From positions 1,984,001-2,048,000 of the forward strand of contig NC_083382.1 in assembly GCF_031755915.1 (NCBI RefSeq): a stretch of 64,000 bases of DNA, read 5' to 3'. A model generated the notes under the pieces. The model searched no databases, had not been told where the DNA came from, and saw nothing but the letters and a program-made list of their open reading frames with translations. This stretch comes from Ziziphus jujuba. Lineage: Eukaryota; Streptophyta; Magnoliopsida; Rosales; Rhamnaceae. Position 1 is the first letter of the stretch. Every line of letters begins with the position of its first letter. Positions 22,966 through 35,345 of the stretch are shown piece by piece. Both the position numbers and the translations under genes were made by a program.

Positions 22966-23609
22966 TGTGAAGTTTTAATCCTCAAATTCTACTTGTAATG
23001 CTGTTGTGCTGCTGTGATATGCTACTGAGGTCTGGTGCAGAATCTGGTTTAAAGCTTCGAATGGTCAAAATGGTGCACTTCATTAATCTGGAAATAAAGA
23101 GTGAAAAAGAAGTCACTTTACTCTTATTTTAACAACTAACAGAACGACAATGTGTTCTAATGTCCTTGGTGCTATCGTTAAGTTGAACTACATCATTTTG
23201 AAGAAACATTCTTTATAAGTAGCTTTCTTCTTCACCAAAAAGGCGAAGTGTGGGAAAACCAATTTCTGGAAGTTGTAGAGAGTGAGAAAATTCTTGAAAA
23301 TTGAGCTTTTGTTCTGAGTGTTCTTTATTGTTGGGTTTTGTGGTTCTTGGTGAGAGTTCTAAGTGAACAAAAGTGAAGAACAAGAAGAAAAGAGGTGTAA
23401 CTGGGAATTGGGTTCAAGTATGTGTATTTGTGTGGATTCATCATTGTAGTTTCAATCTGTAAACAATAGTTTATCAATAAGATAGCAGAAGCTCTCATTG
23501 AAGCAATGAGGACGTAGGCAATCTTGGCCGAACCTTGCTAAATCTTGTTGTTGTTTGTGTTACTTAGTTTTTTTTTTTTTTTTTTTTTTTGCTCTCTGAT
23601 TTTCCAACA
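22966..23609 (+). repeat. 3' LTR of C1
   Basis: Preceded by the purine-rich GATTAGGTGGAGATA. It has an expanded T tract near 23569-23590 compared with the 5' LTR. Confidence 0.92.
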
Positions 23610-24230
23610 TATATATATATATATATATAGAGTAAGCTCAAATTTGGACTTTATCGTAAGAATTAACATCAAAATTTTATTTTTTAGCTTTTAAATCATA
23701 TGGTTGAGATTTAAAATTATATTTATTAATTATTAGATCAAAATGTTATTTTTCAGCTTCAAAATCATATGGTTGAAATTTATAATTATATTTATTAATT
23801 ATTAGATTCCAATAGACAGGATAATATTATATTGTCTTGATGGGTTCTTAACTCATTGTATATCAATTTGTCATCAAGCCACTTAGACAAATTTTCTATC
23901 AAAATCTCTCTTATCAGTTTTTGAATTTTTTTAAAAGTGATTTAAATATATATTTAAGATTTATATAAATTTAGTAAAATAGGGACAAAATAAACTATGT
24001 TAGAATTTATATAGGTTCTAATATATTTTTAAATCTCAATCTTTAAAAAAATTTAAAAGCTAATAAAAAAAAGTTCTGAAAAACCCTCTGATGAAAAATC
24101 CATAAAAAACTGACCGGCTATATATATATATATATATATATGTAATGTATGCAGTGAATCCACCTCCTATAATTTTAACATATATTTAACAAATAATATT
24201 ATGTAGAAATAAAAAGAAGAAGAAGATCAC

Positions 24231-24333
24231 CATGATGGGCGTACAAGTAGCCCCTCCATGTGTAGATGTGATCACCATGCTGCAGTTGCCTCCTTTCTGT
24301 CTTGTTGGCAAGCACTCTCCGGATTTGGAACGT
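24231..24333 (-). pseudogene. Exon 1 of L2
   Basis: An open segment encodes LANKTERRQLQHGDHIYTWR followed by GYLYAHHG and a donor (G then GTGATC). Both the GDHIYTW block and HHG are intact, so the damage to this gene is in exon 2. No in-frame ATG precedes the conserved block: the triplet at the expected start is TGG, so an upstream exon or a lost start is possible. It ends 88 bp from the stop of L3, showing how tightly the genes are packed. Confidence 0.65.
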
Positions 24334-24420
24334 CCAAAATTTTAATAGTTAGATTAAAACAAAACTTAAACGATAGAATTGATTAGAAAAAAGAAAAAAA
24401 AAAAAAAAGAAAAGAAAAGT

Positions 24421-25449
24421 TCAATCATATGTATTATGGAGACCAGGCACAGAGAAAGTTACTCTATTGTATACAGCCCAGTATGAAAATCTGAAGCCTG
24501 CTAGGGCCCAGACCAGTGGACGAGAATTAGACCACCACATACGCAATTCCAAACAAATATAAGCACATGTCAGAGCTATCAAAATCACTTTCAAGAAAAA
24601 GCGTATGACACGTGGGAAGTCCAAATAATGAGAAGCCAATGTATCAACTTTAGCAAATCTATCAACTTCAACTTGAATAAAATTAGGATGAGCTCCGCCA
24701 TCAAGAGCCAATCTACAAGCACTGGATATACCAAGACCTGCAGCTGTGAGATCAGTAAAACTAGGAGGCATGTTTTCGAGAACAGAAAAAAACACAAAAG
24801 CAACAATGCAGAAGGATGCTGCTGACTCATTCCTGCTCACGTCCATGCTAGTGAACAGTATCGGCCCTGTTTTGCAATAGATTGCAAAGTCATAACTGTT
24901 TTTTATGCAAAGGTGGTAGTTAACAAATCTATTTCTGAGAAGGAAAAAAGCACGGTGTATGACATTTTCATAATTTGGATCGGCACGGGTAATCGTACAG
25001 GTATTCCATCCAGGTTTGAGGAGGAAGAGAACTGGACTAACACCATATTCAAAGAGATAGAGATCACGATCTCCACCTGAAAGAAAACAATCTAGACAGG
25101 AAGAGACCACACCATGACTACGCGGTTGATTACCGCAGTTTTGACATGCACGACGATTTGAGCTTAATCCCCCTTGAGTGAAGTGGATCACGTTTCCATC
25201 ATCGAAATATATCCCTATCAATATAATTTATTTATATATACTATTAAAAAAAAAAAAAAGAAAAGGAAAAAAAAGGAAGTTTGTGAAACCACAAAAAGAC
25301 TGCCAAGCATTAAGAGGATTAATGAAGAAGAAAGAAGAAAGAAGAAGAAGATCACCGTGATGGGCTTCTTCTCTCCATCTCCATGTGCATATGTGAGACC
25401 CAGGCTCCATTTCATTCCTAGGGAATTTGTTCCAAAGCACCCGTCGCAT
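24421..25449 (-). CDS. L3: LRAT-domain membrane protein, catalytic Cys replaced by Ser
   Basis: Two exons: 25356-25449 (ATG at 25447-25449, start MRRVLWNKF) and 24421-25214, joined by a 141-bp intron with GT donor and AG acceptor in phase 1. The predicted protein is 295 aa. The first His is in EAHHG and the second in NVIHFTQGG, and the family block GVVSSCLDCFLSGG is present. The nucleophile block reads KNSYDFAIYCKTG, so Asn-Cys-Glu has become Asn-Ser-Tyr. Two or three hydrophobic C-terminal segments suggest membrane attachment. LRAT/NC proteins are papain-like acyltransferases or lipases using His, His and Cys; without Cys normal thioester chemistry is not expected. Both exons are fully open. 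An in-frame upstream ATG at 25498-25500 is also possible. Confidence 0.75.
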
Positions 25450-27094
25450 GTTGCTCCAGTCCCCTCGCATTCTGTTCCACATCCAAACCACTTCTCTCAT
25501 GTTGCAATTGGGGGGTTTCTCTTATCCTCTTCAAAATTTGTAGTGTTTTGGGAAATGGGAATTATTTGAATTCAAGTTCATCCCCCAGAAATTGAATTGG
25601 AGAAGAGAGTCAAATGAATTGGGAAAGTTTAGGTTTGTGGGAGTGATGTAACTGTATATATTAAATTAGGTGCATAGGGTCAATACTGGGTTTTGTCCGT
25701 GCCGCAGACATGATTTGTTGAGAAATTAAATAATTTATTGTAAATCCATTTCTTAACTCTTAAACAGATCAGAATAATTAAAACAACAAAAAAATACAAG
25801 AGAAATGTCTATGTGGGGATAGCCTATCGCAATGTTCACACTTCTTCTCCATGTAGAAGATTTTGGACGTTTTAAATAAGGTCTCTAATGATATATATAT
25901 ATATATATACACATATCTATATATATGTATATAAAAGGAATTTATAAGAGGAATTGTAAGTGATAATATTTCTGGCTATGATTTGCTTAATATAATACTA
26001 TATATCTTGCATCCCGTCAAGCACGCCAAATATCATTGCTAATATTTTTCTACTAATCCACTATACATTATTATATATTTGATGCAACACCTCACAAACT
26101 AATATGTATATGTTTAATTGTTACGTATATAGGAGAGATAAAGAGAGCTAATGCTCATTCAAAGTTAGGGTATAAAAAATAACAATAATATTAAAGTTAT
26201 TAAAATATTATCAAATGATATAACATATGATATATTAATATTTAATTGATTTATTTTTTTAATTTATCTATCTATTTAAAAATTTACTTTTATATTTATT
26301 TATATGAATTTACTATCAATAATTTTTTAATATGTATTATTTAATAAATCAATTTAATAAATATTTTAATAATCGTTGCAGTATTGAAAAAACAATATGC
26401 TTAAACATGCCTAATATCACAGTGATATATTTATATTTAATTCGTCTAATTTTTTTAATTAAATTTTTTTTTCTTTTATTGTTAAAGAAATCCTGCAAGC
26501 AATCTTGCACAATCATGAATGATAAGCACTAGACTAATGGGGTAAAAATGAAAGCAAGAAAAGTCCAAATTAAGCAAGAATATGATAAAGCGCTATGATG
26601 AGGCTAAAATCAACATGTTGATGTGGCTCTAGATTGAGCTAAATTAATTTGGAAAATTGCTTGATCATGAGCTAACTTAAAAACATTTTTTTTTTCAATT
26701 TCTTTTTATATTTTACTTTACAATCCTCTTTTTAAGTGGTAATACAATTTTTGTGCATTTATGTTGAGAATGCAACGTACCCTAATATATTTCAAGTCTT
26801 TCCAAATTTGTAGGGAGGGGGAATGACTTATCAATTCTCATCAATTTAGTTTGTTTTTCAAACTGTATCTTCTTTTCTCATTTCTTCTTATTTCATGGGA
26901 TTTCAATGTCCTTTGTTTTCACAAATCTGAGAAAATATTTTATCTTAGACAACTACTGCAAAAATTCTAGAACTTGTCTTTAACATGTAACTAATGTATC
27001 AATGATCTTTCATTAATTAAGAACTCAACCAATAACCGTTGTCAATTTTATAAATCATAAATTTAGCTACTCATTTACTTATCTTAATCCTCAC
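25450..27094. other. Intergenic, AT-rich, no gene seen
   Basis: No conserved frame or repeat family was recognised apart from a TA microsatellite at about 25889-25911. The segment after 26860 leads into the 3' end of L4. Confidence 0.6.
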
Positions 27095-27890
27095 TCAAAA
27101 CCTGAAATCTCTGTCCTTCCAAAATGAATCAATACAACTATCACAAAAGTTACCAACTCTCCAAAGTGCAGCCAATTTCTCAACAGAAACTTTACAAGCA
27201 TTCCCACAATATTTGGTATCAGAAATAAATCTCAAGATGGAGCCAGCACGCCTTGCAATATATTGCAAAGTCCTCACAGTTGTTGAAAAGGTTGTAGGCA
27301 CCAAAACCATCATGCTTTCGGAGGAAACGAGCACGGTGCAGGACATCTTCTGTTGGACTGGTAGAGGCAAGGGTACAGGTACCCCCTTGAGTTTTGGCCA
27401 TAGAGAAAGCAAGATTAACACCATATTTATACAGATACAATTCCCCTCCATCAAGAAAGCTATTTATGCTGCAAGACTCCACACGACATTCCGTTGATTG
27501 ACCACCACTAATAGGGTCTTCTCCTCCATCGAGGTGAATCACCTCTCCATCACCCACATATATCCCTGAATATCAAAGTTACTTGATAAGAAAAACTTAT
27601 TATATACACATAAACAGAAGGCCAAATAAGCTACTCACATGAATTTTTAAACTCAATAAGGATTAACCTTTAACACAGATGAAATGAATTCTCTAGGTGT
27701 GTTATGATTGATAAAAAAAGAAAAAGAAAAATGAACACTTTGTTTGAAACACATGTTTGACACACTCTTTGGAGGAAAGAAACGGGGAAGAAGAATATCA
27801 CCATGATGGGCAAATGTATACCATCGGTTCCGCCTCCATGTGAAGATGTGATCCTCAGGCTTCGGTTGCTCCTTATGTATCTTATTAGAA
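27095..27890 (-). pseudogene. L4: LRAT-domain gene lacking its membrane region
   Basis: Exon 1 (27802 to about 27890) encodes LLSNKIHKEQPKPEDHIFTW, a short linker and AHHG. Exon 2 begins at 27565 with IYVGDGEVIHLDGG and reaches NNCEDFAIYCK, so all three catalytic residues are present. Right after YCK the frame runs into unrelated residues and stops at 27219. The usual hydrophobic segments are deleted, and the former C-terminus (matching the CGKAYQV region of L6) continues in another frame down to about 27095. The loop before Cys has one Asn fewer than L2. No start codon is visible in exon 1: a TAA lies in frame just upstream. Introns: 236 bp. A soluble catalytic core is conceivable but unlikely. 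Confidence 0.75.
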
Positions 27891-28032
27891 AGCAGCCTTG
27901 GATATTAAATTATAATATGTAAACCATTAGATCAATATTTATTAATAGTTTAATTAATTTATAAATAAATAACAATGCGAAAAACTACATTAATTAAAAT
28001 TTAACTATATATATATATATATATATATTAAC

Positions 28033-28754
28033 TCAATCATATGGAGAGCAAAGCCAGAAAATTACTATTCCAAATACTGCCCAATAGAAAAGTATGATAC
28101 ATGCTAGAGTCCAGATCACAGGAAGAGTTTGAGACCACAGACTTAATAGCAAACAAAAAAAGACAAAAGCAAACATTAGTATTCTTAAAAACAGGTCAAT
28201 TAAGAATTCAATACGGCCCAAACCACCAGAAGCCAATATCTCATCAACCACTGGCAAACTCTCTGCTTCAATGTTGATAACATTAGGACGAGCTCCGATG
28301 TCAGAAGCCAATCTACAAACATAGTAAACGCCAAGACATCTGGCTGCCAGACCAGTAAAAGTAGCAGGGGCGAGTTGCAGTAGGGAAAGAAAGACAGCAG
28401 TAGTAACAGCCAAGAAAAATGCTGTTTGCCAACTTCTGCTGAAAAAAATGCTGTCTACTACAAGCAATCCTGTTTTGCAGTACATTGGAAAGTCTTCATC
28501 GTTGTTTCTGAAGCGGTAGTAGTCATTGTAGGCGCCATTGTTGAGAAGGAAGGCCGCACAGTCCTGAACAACTTGAGGTGGATCAGCAGAGGCAAGGGTG
28601 GAAGTATGTTCCAGGAATTTGGTGAGGAAGAGAGCTGGATTGACACCATATTCAAAGAGATAGACATCTCCACCAGAAAGAAAATCTTCTATGGATGAAG
28701 TGACCACAACATGACAATCAAAGTGGATCACGGTCTCATCACTGATATATATCC
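28033..28754 (-). pseudogene. L5: LRAT-domain exon 2 with Cys replaced by Asp, no exon 1
   Basis: From the acceptor (exon start 28754) the frame reads IYISDETVIHFD, then a shortened region lacking the CPKC block, then [14 protein letters not shown] sequence. The nucleophile block is RNNDEDFPMYCKTG, with Asp in place of Cys. Hydrophobic segments follow to a stop at 28033. The 240 codons are open. No GDHIYTW-type exon was found between here and L6 (28755-30431), so it cannot start in the usual way. I call it a probable pseudogene; a remote or diverged exon 1 would change this. Confidence 0.7.
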
Positions 28755-30431
28755 CTGGGATCTAATATAAGCAGGCAAATAATATCCCATGAATAGTGTT
28801 TATATGCTATACATACAGATTCCAATCATATGAAGAAAATAAAATAAAATAAAAAAGTCGCTTTCTTCAAAGCCGGTTTAAGGGTTAGGTGTAACTAGGT
28901 GAATGGGATCATATAGTTCCTAGGATTACGTGAAGAAAAAGGGGCAGCGCATGTGGTCATGTCTCAAAAGTGTTTCTTCCTACCTTTATTAAATTTCTAA
29001 ATTACTTAATGATACCAAGCAGATGGATGTTTTTCTTATTTTTAATTTTTATTATTCTTATTTCTATTGGGGTAAAGAAAGATGGGTATTGAGCTAGTTA
29101 TTGATACCATTCCTAAGTTCCTATATTCGTGATTTGTGACCTAAAGACAATTTCCATTGCAAGTCCTGTTTAGTGGTAAAAATCATTGTTTAAGAAAGCA
29201 ATGATTCTAATTCAAATTTCTATCAAGATAATTTATAAAGAAATCATATTAGCGCCAATTTTTTCCGAGACAAAAACAATCAAAGAGTTCTTTTTGGTAT
29301 ATTTTTTTATATCTTGTTAATTGTACAGATAAGTTGAATTTTAATACAGCTGCGCGAAACCTTTTATCTTGAGCCAGAGAGAGAAAAGCTCCTCTATAGC
29401 TCTCTGTAAATTTTTTTTTTTTTTAAATAATCATGTGGAAAATGGTTGGACTAGTAGGGGAATAACAATTAAAAATAGATTATAACAAATTTTTGACTAA
29501 TCAATAAACTTTTGCAATTGTGGTTTTTGACTGCATGTATAGGTTGACTATTTTTAATTTGATAGTAACTTCTGACTTCGCCTCTCTTTCTAGTTCTCTC
29601 TTTGGATTTGAATTGATCAGTATCCATACAAAGGTGAACAGTATGTTGCAACATTTAGGTATGGTATGGTAACTCGTAGATTATAAAAAAATCAATGGTA
29701 GTTATATTGAATAAAGCATCAGCTTTTACTGTTTTAAAAGAAAAATTAATAAAGTGTTTAATAACTTATATTAATAAAAATGCTATAAAATGTAAAAAGT
29801 TACAGATAAATGTTTAGTATTTTATAAAATTTAATTGCTGTGAATTTTATAATTATTAAAATGAATATAATATATATAAGTTTTTTTTTAATACAAAAAT
29901 ACAATAATATGTGTATAATTATGTTATGATACTTATATACTTAAAAATAATATATAATATATGATTTTTGATTTTTTTTTCCAAGTCTTAATTTTAACAT
30001 AAAATACTTAACAAGCAAAATTATTTGTTTACCAAGCACCTGAGTGGTAAAAAAAATCTTTTATAATTAATTTTAGAATTATCATAATTCTTACCAAATA
30101 AACCTTGGATATATTAATAAATGTATAATTGAACAAGATGTTAAAATTTCATGACATGTGATTTTATCATTAGATTCATTACGGTTTGGAAACAAAAATT
30201 TGAAATTCCACTAAAAATATAATACTAATTTAAGGTGACCGTAAGAAAAGGCACGGCTATTTCATAATAAATACTTGCATACACTATCACTACGAAAATT
30301 TTAAGTTTATATGGTTAACATCCAAAATAGCAAATATCATTCATTAAAAATTAAAACTCAACCAATAACACCATACAAATCCTACATATAACATAAATTA
30401 ATCCACAAATTTTACTTGCTTTGATTCTCTT
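28755..30431. other. Intergenic between L5 and L6, partly duplicated at 48490-49094
   Basis: No coding frame is supported. CTCAAAAGTGTTTCTTCCTA (28964) recurs with one change at 48506, and the match continues in pieces to the 3' end of L6 and L9. Confidence 0.65.
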
Positions 30432-31099
30432 TCAGAATAGAAAAATCTTGTCTCCAAGATACATGAATTGAGGCATTATAGGAAAACGATCACGACGTCT
30501 CCAAGATGGCAATGTCTTAAGTCGAACTTGATAAGCTTTCCCACAATGTGTAGGATCAGCAACAAATCTAAACATAGAGTAGATGAAATAAACCGTAGCT
30601 GCCACACCAATAGGATTGCTAGGTAGGAATGTAAACTTAAAAATGGTGATAGCATAAAACATGCCAAAGTAAGATTCTATCTGCCCATTCCAGCCAAGGT
30701 TAATAATTCTATTTCTTGAATGCAACCCTGTTTTGCAATATATTGCAAAGTCTTCGCAACTGTTGTTGAAAATGTTGTAGGCACCAATTCCAGAACCTGT
30801 GTTCAACTCCCGGCGGGAACGGTACATGATAGTCTCGGGCCGATCAGTAGAGCAAAGGGTACAAGTACCACCAAAAATTTTGGCTATAAAGAAAGCAAGA
30901 CTAACACCATATTTATAGAGATAGACTTCATCACCATTAAGAAAACTATCTAGGCTGCAATATTCTACACGACTACTGGCGGCGGAGGTAGTGCTTATGG
31001 GAATGTCTGATGAATGGGATGAAGCTGAGATGGGTAAAATAGGGTCTACTCCACGAATGAGGTTGATCACTTCTCCGTCACTGTCACCGACATATATAC
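30432..31099 (-). pseudogene. L6 exon 2: LRAT-domain, Cys kept but second His changed to Asn
   Basis: Exon 2 starts at 31099 after a TCAG acceptor and reads IYVGDSDGEVINLIRGVD, where VIH has become VIN. The middle contains LYKYGVSLAFFIAKIFGGTC and FNNSCEDFAIYCKTG, so the nucleophile is present. A hydrophobic segment and a basic tail (SWRRRDRF) follow to a stop at 30432. No exon 1 lies within 280 bp upstream. The best candidate is the orphan exon 1 at 36239, beyond the Gypsy LTRs inserted at 31379-35200. If they are spliced the intron is about 5.1 kb. Whether the gene still works is unclear; the loss of the second His argues against normal catalysis. Confidence 0.7.
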
Positions 31100-31378
31100 C
31101 TGACCATGTCACATGAATAGCAGGCAGAATAAGTTAACACCATGGTGGCCAATTCACCATGACATATATAATTTCATAAAGTTAGTATATGTTGATATGA
31201 TCACAATTGTGTAATTTTGTTACTATAAGAGAAGGAATTAGGACTATTATCATATCATAAACACGATTTGCCACGAAGTGCAAGAGATTAAACTAACCTA
31301 TAAGTGAAAACCTTCCTAAAATGCTGTTAAATTGATTATCACCCTTCTAAAAGCTTAAGTTGTTTGAATATACATATA

Positions 31379-31937
31379 TGTCAGGACCATCCAATATTCC
31401 TCACAGAAACCTAGACAAGTCCTGATCCCATGGAAATCCTACTGGACCCTCCAATGGAAAATCTGGTAGCATCTCCTCAAAAGGTTGGACTTACCACAAA
31501 ATTTCTTACACAGAAAACACACTTCTAATAATATTTTTTTATTCCTCCCACCTTACTACAGTTCATTCCAAAAGTTTGCAGCATTCCAAATAAACAAGGA
31601 ATCAATGCAATATTAAATAAATAAATGTCCAGTGTAGTACACAGAGCATAATACAAGATGAATGGAAAAGAAAGGAGAACTCCTCTGGAATTCAGTAACA
31701 AACCAAAACATAGAGTGCATCCCTGACAATCATCCACTAACTTGGGTCTTGAGCATGCAATTCAATCAAGATCCTCCATGGGATTGATTCCATAATTCAT
31801 ATGTGCTCCTCCCAGAAATTGGACCTGTGGTAGTCGGAATCTTGCCCAAAAGGTTTCGAATTTAATGTCCACAAATCTCATGATCCGTTGAAAATTAAAG
31901 GAAAAGTACCTTGGATTCGAATTCAAGAGATCAAATT
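31379..31937 (-). repeat. Old degenerate Gypsy LTR, first part
   Basis: It starts TGTCAGGACCATCCAA and follows the G2 LTR order with many changes and deletions. The sequence breaks at 31937 where a solo LTR enters and resumes at 34841, continuing to about 35200. The inner end is poorly defined. Confidence 0.7.
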
Positions 31938-34835
31938 TGTAACACCCCGTCCCAAATCACATTGGAATTCATGCACGTTGACCGAGGTTGACTGTTGACT
32001 GAGTGGGTCAAAAGTTGACTTTTTGTTCCAGTTGAAATTTCTAGTTGACCATGGTACCGTGGTAAAGTGCATGATGCCCCGAGTTCGTAGACTAGTAGCA
32101 CGTCGAAAACAGAGCTACGGTTTGAAAGTTATGGGCAAAACAAGTCGAGGTGCAAACAGTCCAAAAGGTGCCGGGAGTTGACTTTTTGTTGTTGTGTAAT
32201 TTTGTTTTGACTCTTGTATGGTTGTAAAGTACTTGTCGATACGAGTTCATAGACTAGCGGCACGCTTAAATTGGACATCTGGTTAAAAAGTTATGGACGT
32301 TTGAAGTTTGCTGGATGCCGTAATATTTTATTATATCTGGCTTAAGTGCACAGTAAAGCCACGTGTCGCCACCTGATTGGTCCACATGGATTAACAGTGT
32401 CACCCACGGTGGCTTTTATTTGGCAAAAATGCCAGGGAGGAGAGAGAGAGAGACGACCGGCTGCCGGAATCGTCCAATTTTCCAACCGACCCTTACTACA
32501 TGCGCCGACCAGACGGAAGCGCCTTCCCATTTCCGGCCAAACCCCAAAATCTCACGACCGCTGGTCGCCGGACGTGCCCAGATCGAGCCGGCGAAGCTCG
32601 ACGGTGATTTTTTCCCTCCACCGCCGGCCACCGCCGTTTGACCCCTTTTCGGCCACAAGCGCCAGCCACCTCTCACCACCTCCTCATTTCCGGCCAGCCC
32701 ACCAAATTTCACGGCCACCGGACCTCCGACGCGCCATGATCGGAGCGTTTTCCAGTAAGGCGCCAAAAATCTTCAAACCCCAATCTCTCCGCCGTCCAGC
32801 CTCCATTTGCCTCACCGCTGGTCCCGTTGGAATCCTCTCCCCTCGATCTACAAAACCGCCAAAAATCTCAGCCAACGGCCACCGTACGCGCCACCGCCGG
32901 TGATGGTTGCCGGTGACCGCGGCGGTTCGCCGGATATCACTGTTCCAGCGAGTACCTAGTTGCACCGCCGGTCCCTGTCCACTAATTCCGAGCTCCTGAA
33001 TCCAAATCCGGCATCCTTTTCCTCCAATTTGCGACAGTTTAGGAGAATTGAGGAGTCGAATCTCGAAAGCTTTCCGACGAGATTCCGGCCAACTCGGGTT
33101 CGATCTCCGGGAAGTAAGATTGAATCCGTGATCCTCATCATTCAACCTTCGATTCGGTATATCACTCGTAATTTTTAGTTGTCGTTTGTGTTCGCTCCCC
33201 GAGTACCCATTTGGGAGTTACCCGATTAAAATATTAATATATTTGGTTGGTGTACTGTGGATGTTTTAGGTGCGCGTGCGAGTAGTGGAGTTGATCCTGC
33301 GGAGGATCTTAGCTGATATACGCGCTTAAGGTGAGTGACCCACCTTTAAAAATATTTTGGGGTAATTAATTATATTTAATTGGTGTTTATTTGATATTTG
33401 AATTATGCTCATGTGGTGCAATTTAATTATTATTTTATTGTGATTTAATTTTAATTATTATGCATGAGCAAGGTATTTTCAGTAATAAATCATATGTGGT
33501 TTTAAATATTATTTTTGGGCATAATTGGTTTAAATACTTTATGAAAATATTTGTTTAAATTGGTGGTTTAATTTTATAATTATGTCCACGGTATTTTATT
33601 TGTTCAACTTCGTGTTACGAGAAAAATTATTGTTTTATTGGTTATCGATGTTTTCGTACCGGGTTTGTTAAATGGAAATATGTGGGATGGTAAATGTGAA
33701 AATTGGTATATTTCCCACGGTAATTTTGGAAAGAACAGTACGGTTGAGTTAATAATTATTTTAGACGCATTCATACAGTATTGGTGTTCTGGTGTATGTA
33801 TATGTGGTTTAGCGCGCAAGTATTATGTCTCCCGTGAGTTGCCATTGGACCGTGGGTAGGCAAGTTTGATATTGGCCACAGCAGCCCCCCTCCTTGGCCG
33901 GGATGACGGTTTCAGCAGCGGTACTGTCGGGACGTCGAAGTGCCGTTTGCAAGTTTCTCTCTTTAATCTCCCCGCCAGTCGGTGCTCAGGACGCTGGGTA
34001 TCGGAGGACATCACGAGTATATGGTGTGGTGCGTCAAGTGTAAATTTTCAGACAAAATTTCAAACCCCAAAAGTGTTCAAAAATTATTTATTATAATTTA
34101 GTACGTTTTAATTATATTTGGGGCATTTATTTATTTATTGTTTATTAAATTGTTTGATCCCTTGGTTTTTGGGAAATACGAATATCAGGTTTTGTGAAAA
34201 TGTTTTAAAACGGGAACATTTCCAAAGGAGTGATTAGTGAGAGTTTTGAGGGAAATTATTATTTCCAACTGCTATTATTTATTTACCTATTTAATTGCCG
34301 GTATTACTTAAATTCCCTTATTTGTTATATTATTATTGTTAATATTAAAGGTATTCAGTAGCTAGGGTCGCTCACTGAGATGATTAGCATCTCAAGTTTT
34401 TAAATTCTGTTCCCTTAGGTGCAAGGGGTGGTAGACGTTCTTCCGGGACGAACCAATTCTCCGCCGCTATCGTATTTCAAGAAGTACTTTTGTACTCGTT
34501 CATTTTAGTTGTATTATTTCTTTCTTCTTTGTTTTATTTTCTATTGAATAGCACTTCATGAAGCTCTGTATACTATTCTGGACACTTATGTTTTAATTAT
34601 GCACTGGATTGCTGTTATTGTTGTGAAGTGCTGTAAATTTGTGGTATCAATTTGTAGTTTTGTGGGAGATATAAGGGGATGAATATAGAAGTGTGTTTTC
34701 AGTGCAGGTAATTTTTGGTAAGTCCTACCCTTAGGGGAGGTGCTGCCGGATTTTCCGTTGGAAGGTTCGGTAGTATTTCCCTGGGATCAAGGCTTGTCTA
34801 GGGTTCCGGGGAGGAATTCTGGTCGGGTCTTGACA
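31938..34835 (+). repeat. Solo Gypsy LTR nested in an older LTR
   Basis: A complete LTR of 2898 bp from TGTAACACCCCGTCCC to GGTCGGGTCTTGACA, related to the G1 LTR. Perfect 5-bp duplications AAATT flank it (31933-31937 and 34836-34840), and no internal region is present. It therefore formed by recombination between the two LTRs of a former element. Open frames within 32342-33178 are LTR artefacts. Confidence 0.9.
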
Positions 34836-34840
34836 AAATT

Positions 34841-35200
34841 AGTGGGAAAAGGTAGGTGAGATCACCGAGAACTCACCATCGGTGGCGTGTCCGGTGGCAA
34901 CTAACCTTGGTTTTTGGTAGAAAGATAGATCGGAGAATGGGTAAGCCAATGAGACTGACGGTGTCGAAAATCGATGGCTAATTTAGGAGAAATTGCTGGT
35001 GAAAAGAAACAGGTCACTTGCTAAAAAACGGCGGATCTGGGCCCGTTGTCAATGAGTTTGCCATGAAACTGGGGTGGTCGGCCAAAAATGAAGGGGTGAT
35101 GGTGGTGGTCAGGTGCATGTACAAGGTGGGTGGCTTGAAATAGGTCGATCGGGGGTGGCCGATGGTGTCTCTCTCACCTCTTTCTCTCTCTTCTCCCTCC
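34841..35200 (-). repeat. Old degenerate Gypsy LTR, second part
   Basis: It continues the interrupted LTR: GC-richer DNA with CCGG-like motifs and a CT-rich tract (35167-35205), which corresponds to the GA-rich tract of related LTRs. The right limit is approximate. Confidence 0.5.
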
Positions 35201-35345
35201 TCTCACATACTTATATATATTTAAATTAATTACCTAATCCTAATTGATTTTCTCAAATCAATTCTATGCTCCAAATGATATGTAGATTTCTTATTCAATA
35301 AAGTTCAAAATTACATAATATTCCTACACTAACTATAGAGGTTTC

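Larger units (their letters stand above)
18141..23609 (+). mobile_element. Copia-type LTR retrotransposon C1, defective
   Basis: LTRs at 18141-18788 (648 bp) and 22966-23609 (644 bp) share TGTGAAGTTTTAATCC starts and TTTTCCAACA ends but differ at many positions, so it is older than C2. The flanking 5 bases are TATAT on both sides, within a TA microsatellite, so the duplication is consistent but weak evidence. The interior holds a Copia gag-pol order (gag, protease, integrase, reverse transcriptase, RNase H) broken by many stops and a large deletion in the reverse transcriptase. Confidence 0.92.
18117..24230 (-). other. Intron of L2, holding Copia element C1
   Basis: Inferred from exon-1 and exon-2 homology. 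Without C1 (5469 bp) and its 5-bp duplication the intron would be about 640 bp, against 877 bp in the sister gene L12. The remaining sequence (23610-24230) is AT-rich with TA microsatellites at 23610-23630 and 24119-24141. Confidence 0.65.

Noticed and set aside
25174..25569. 131-codon plus-strand frame over L3 exon 1
   Set aside because: The minus strand here encodes the conserved EPGSHICTW and AHHG exon; the plus frame has only a Lys-rich simple stretch.
27213..27497. Plus-strand frame opposite L4, and similar ones opposite L5, L6, L7 and L9
   Set aside because: Shadows of the minus-strand LRAT exons, where conserved protein motifs are read in the true frame.
32346..33145. Several 90-185 codon frames
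   Set aside because: All inside the solo LTR, on both strands, with no domain.
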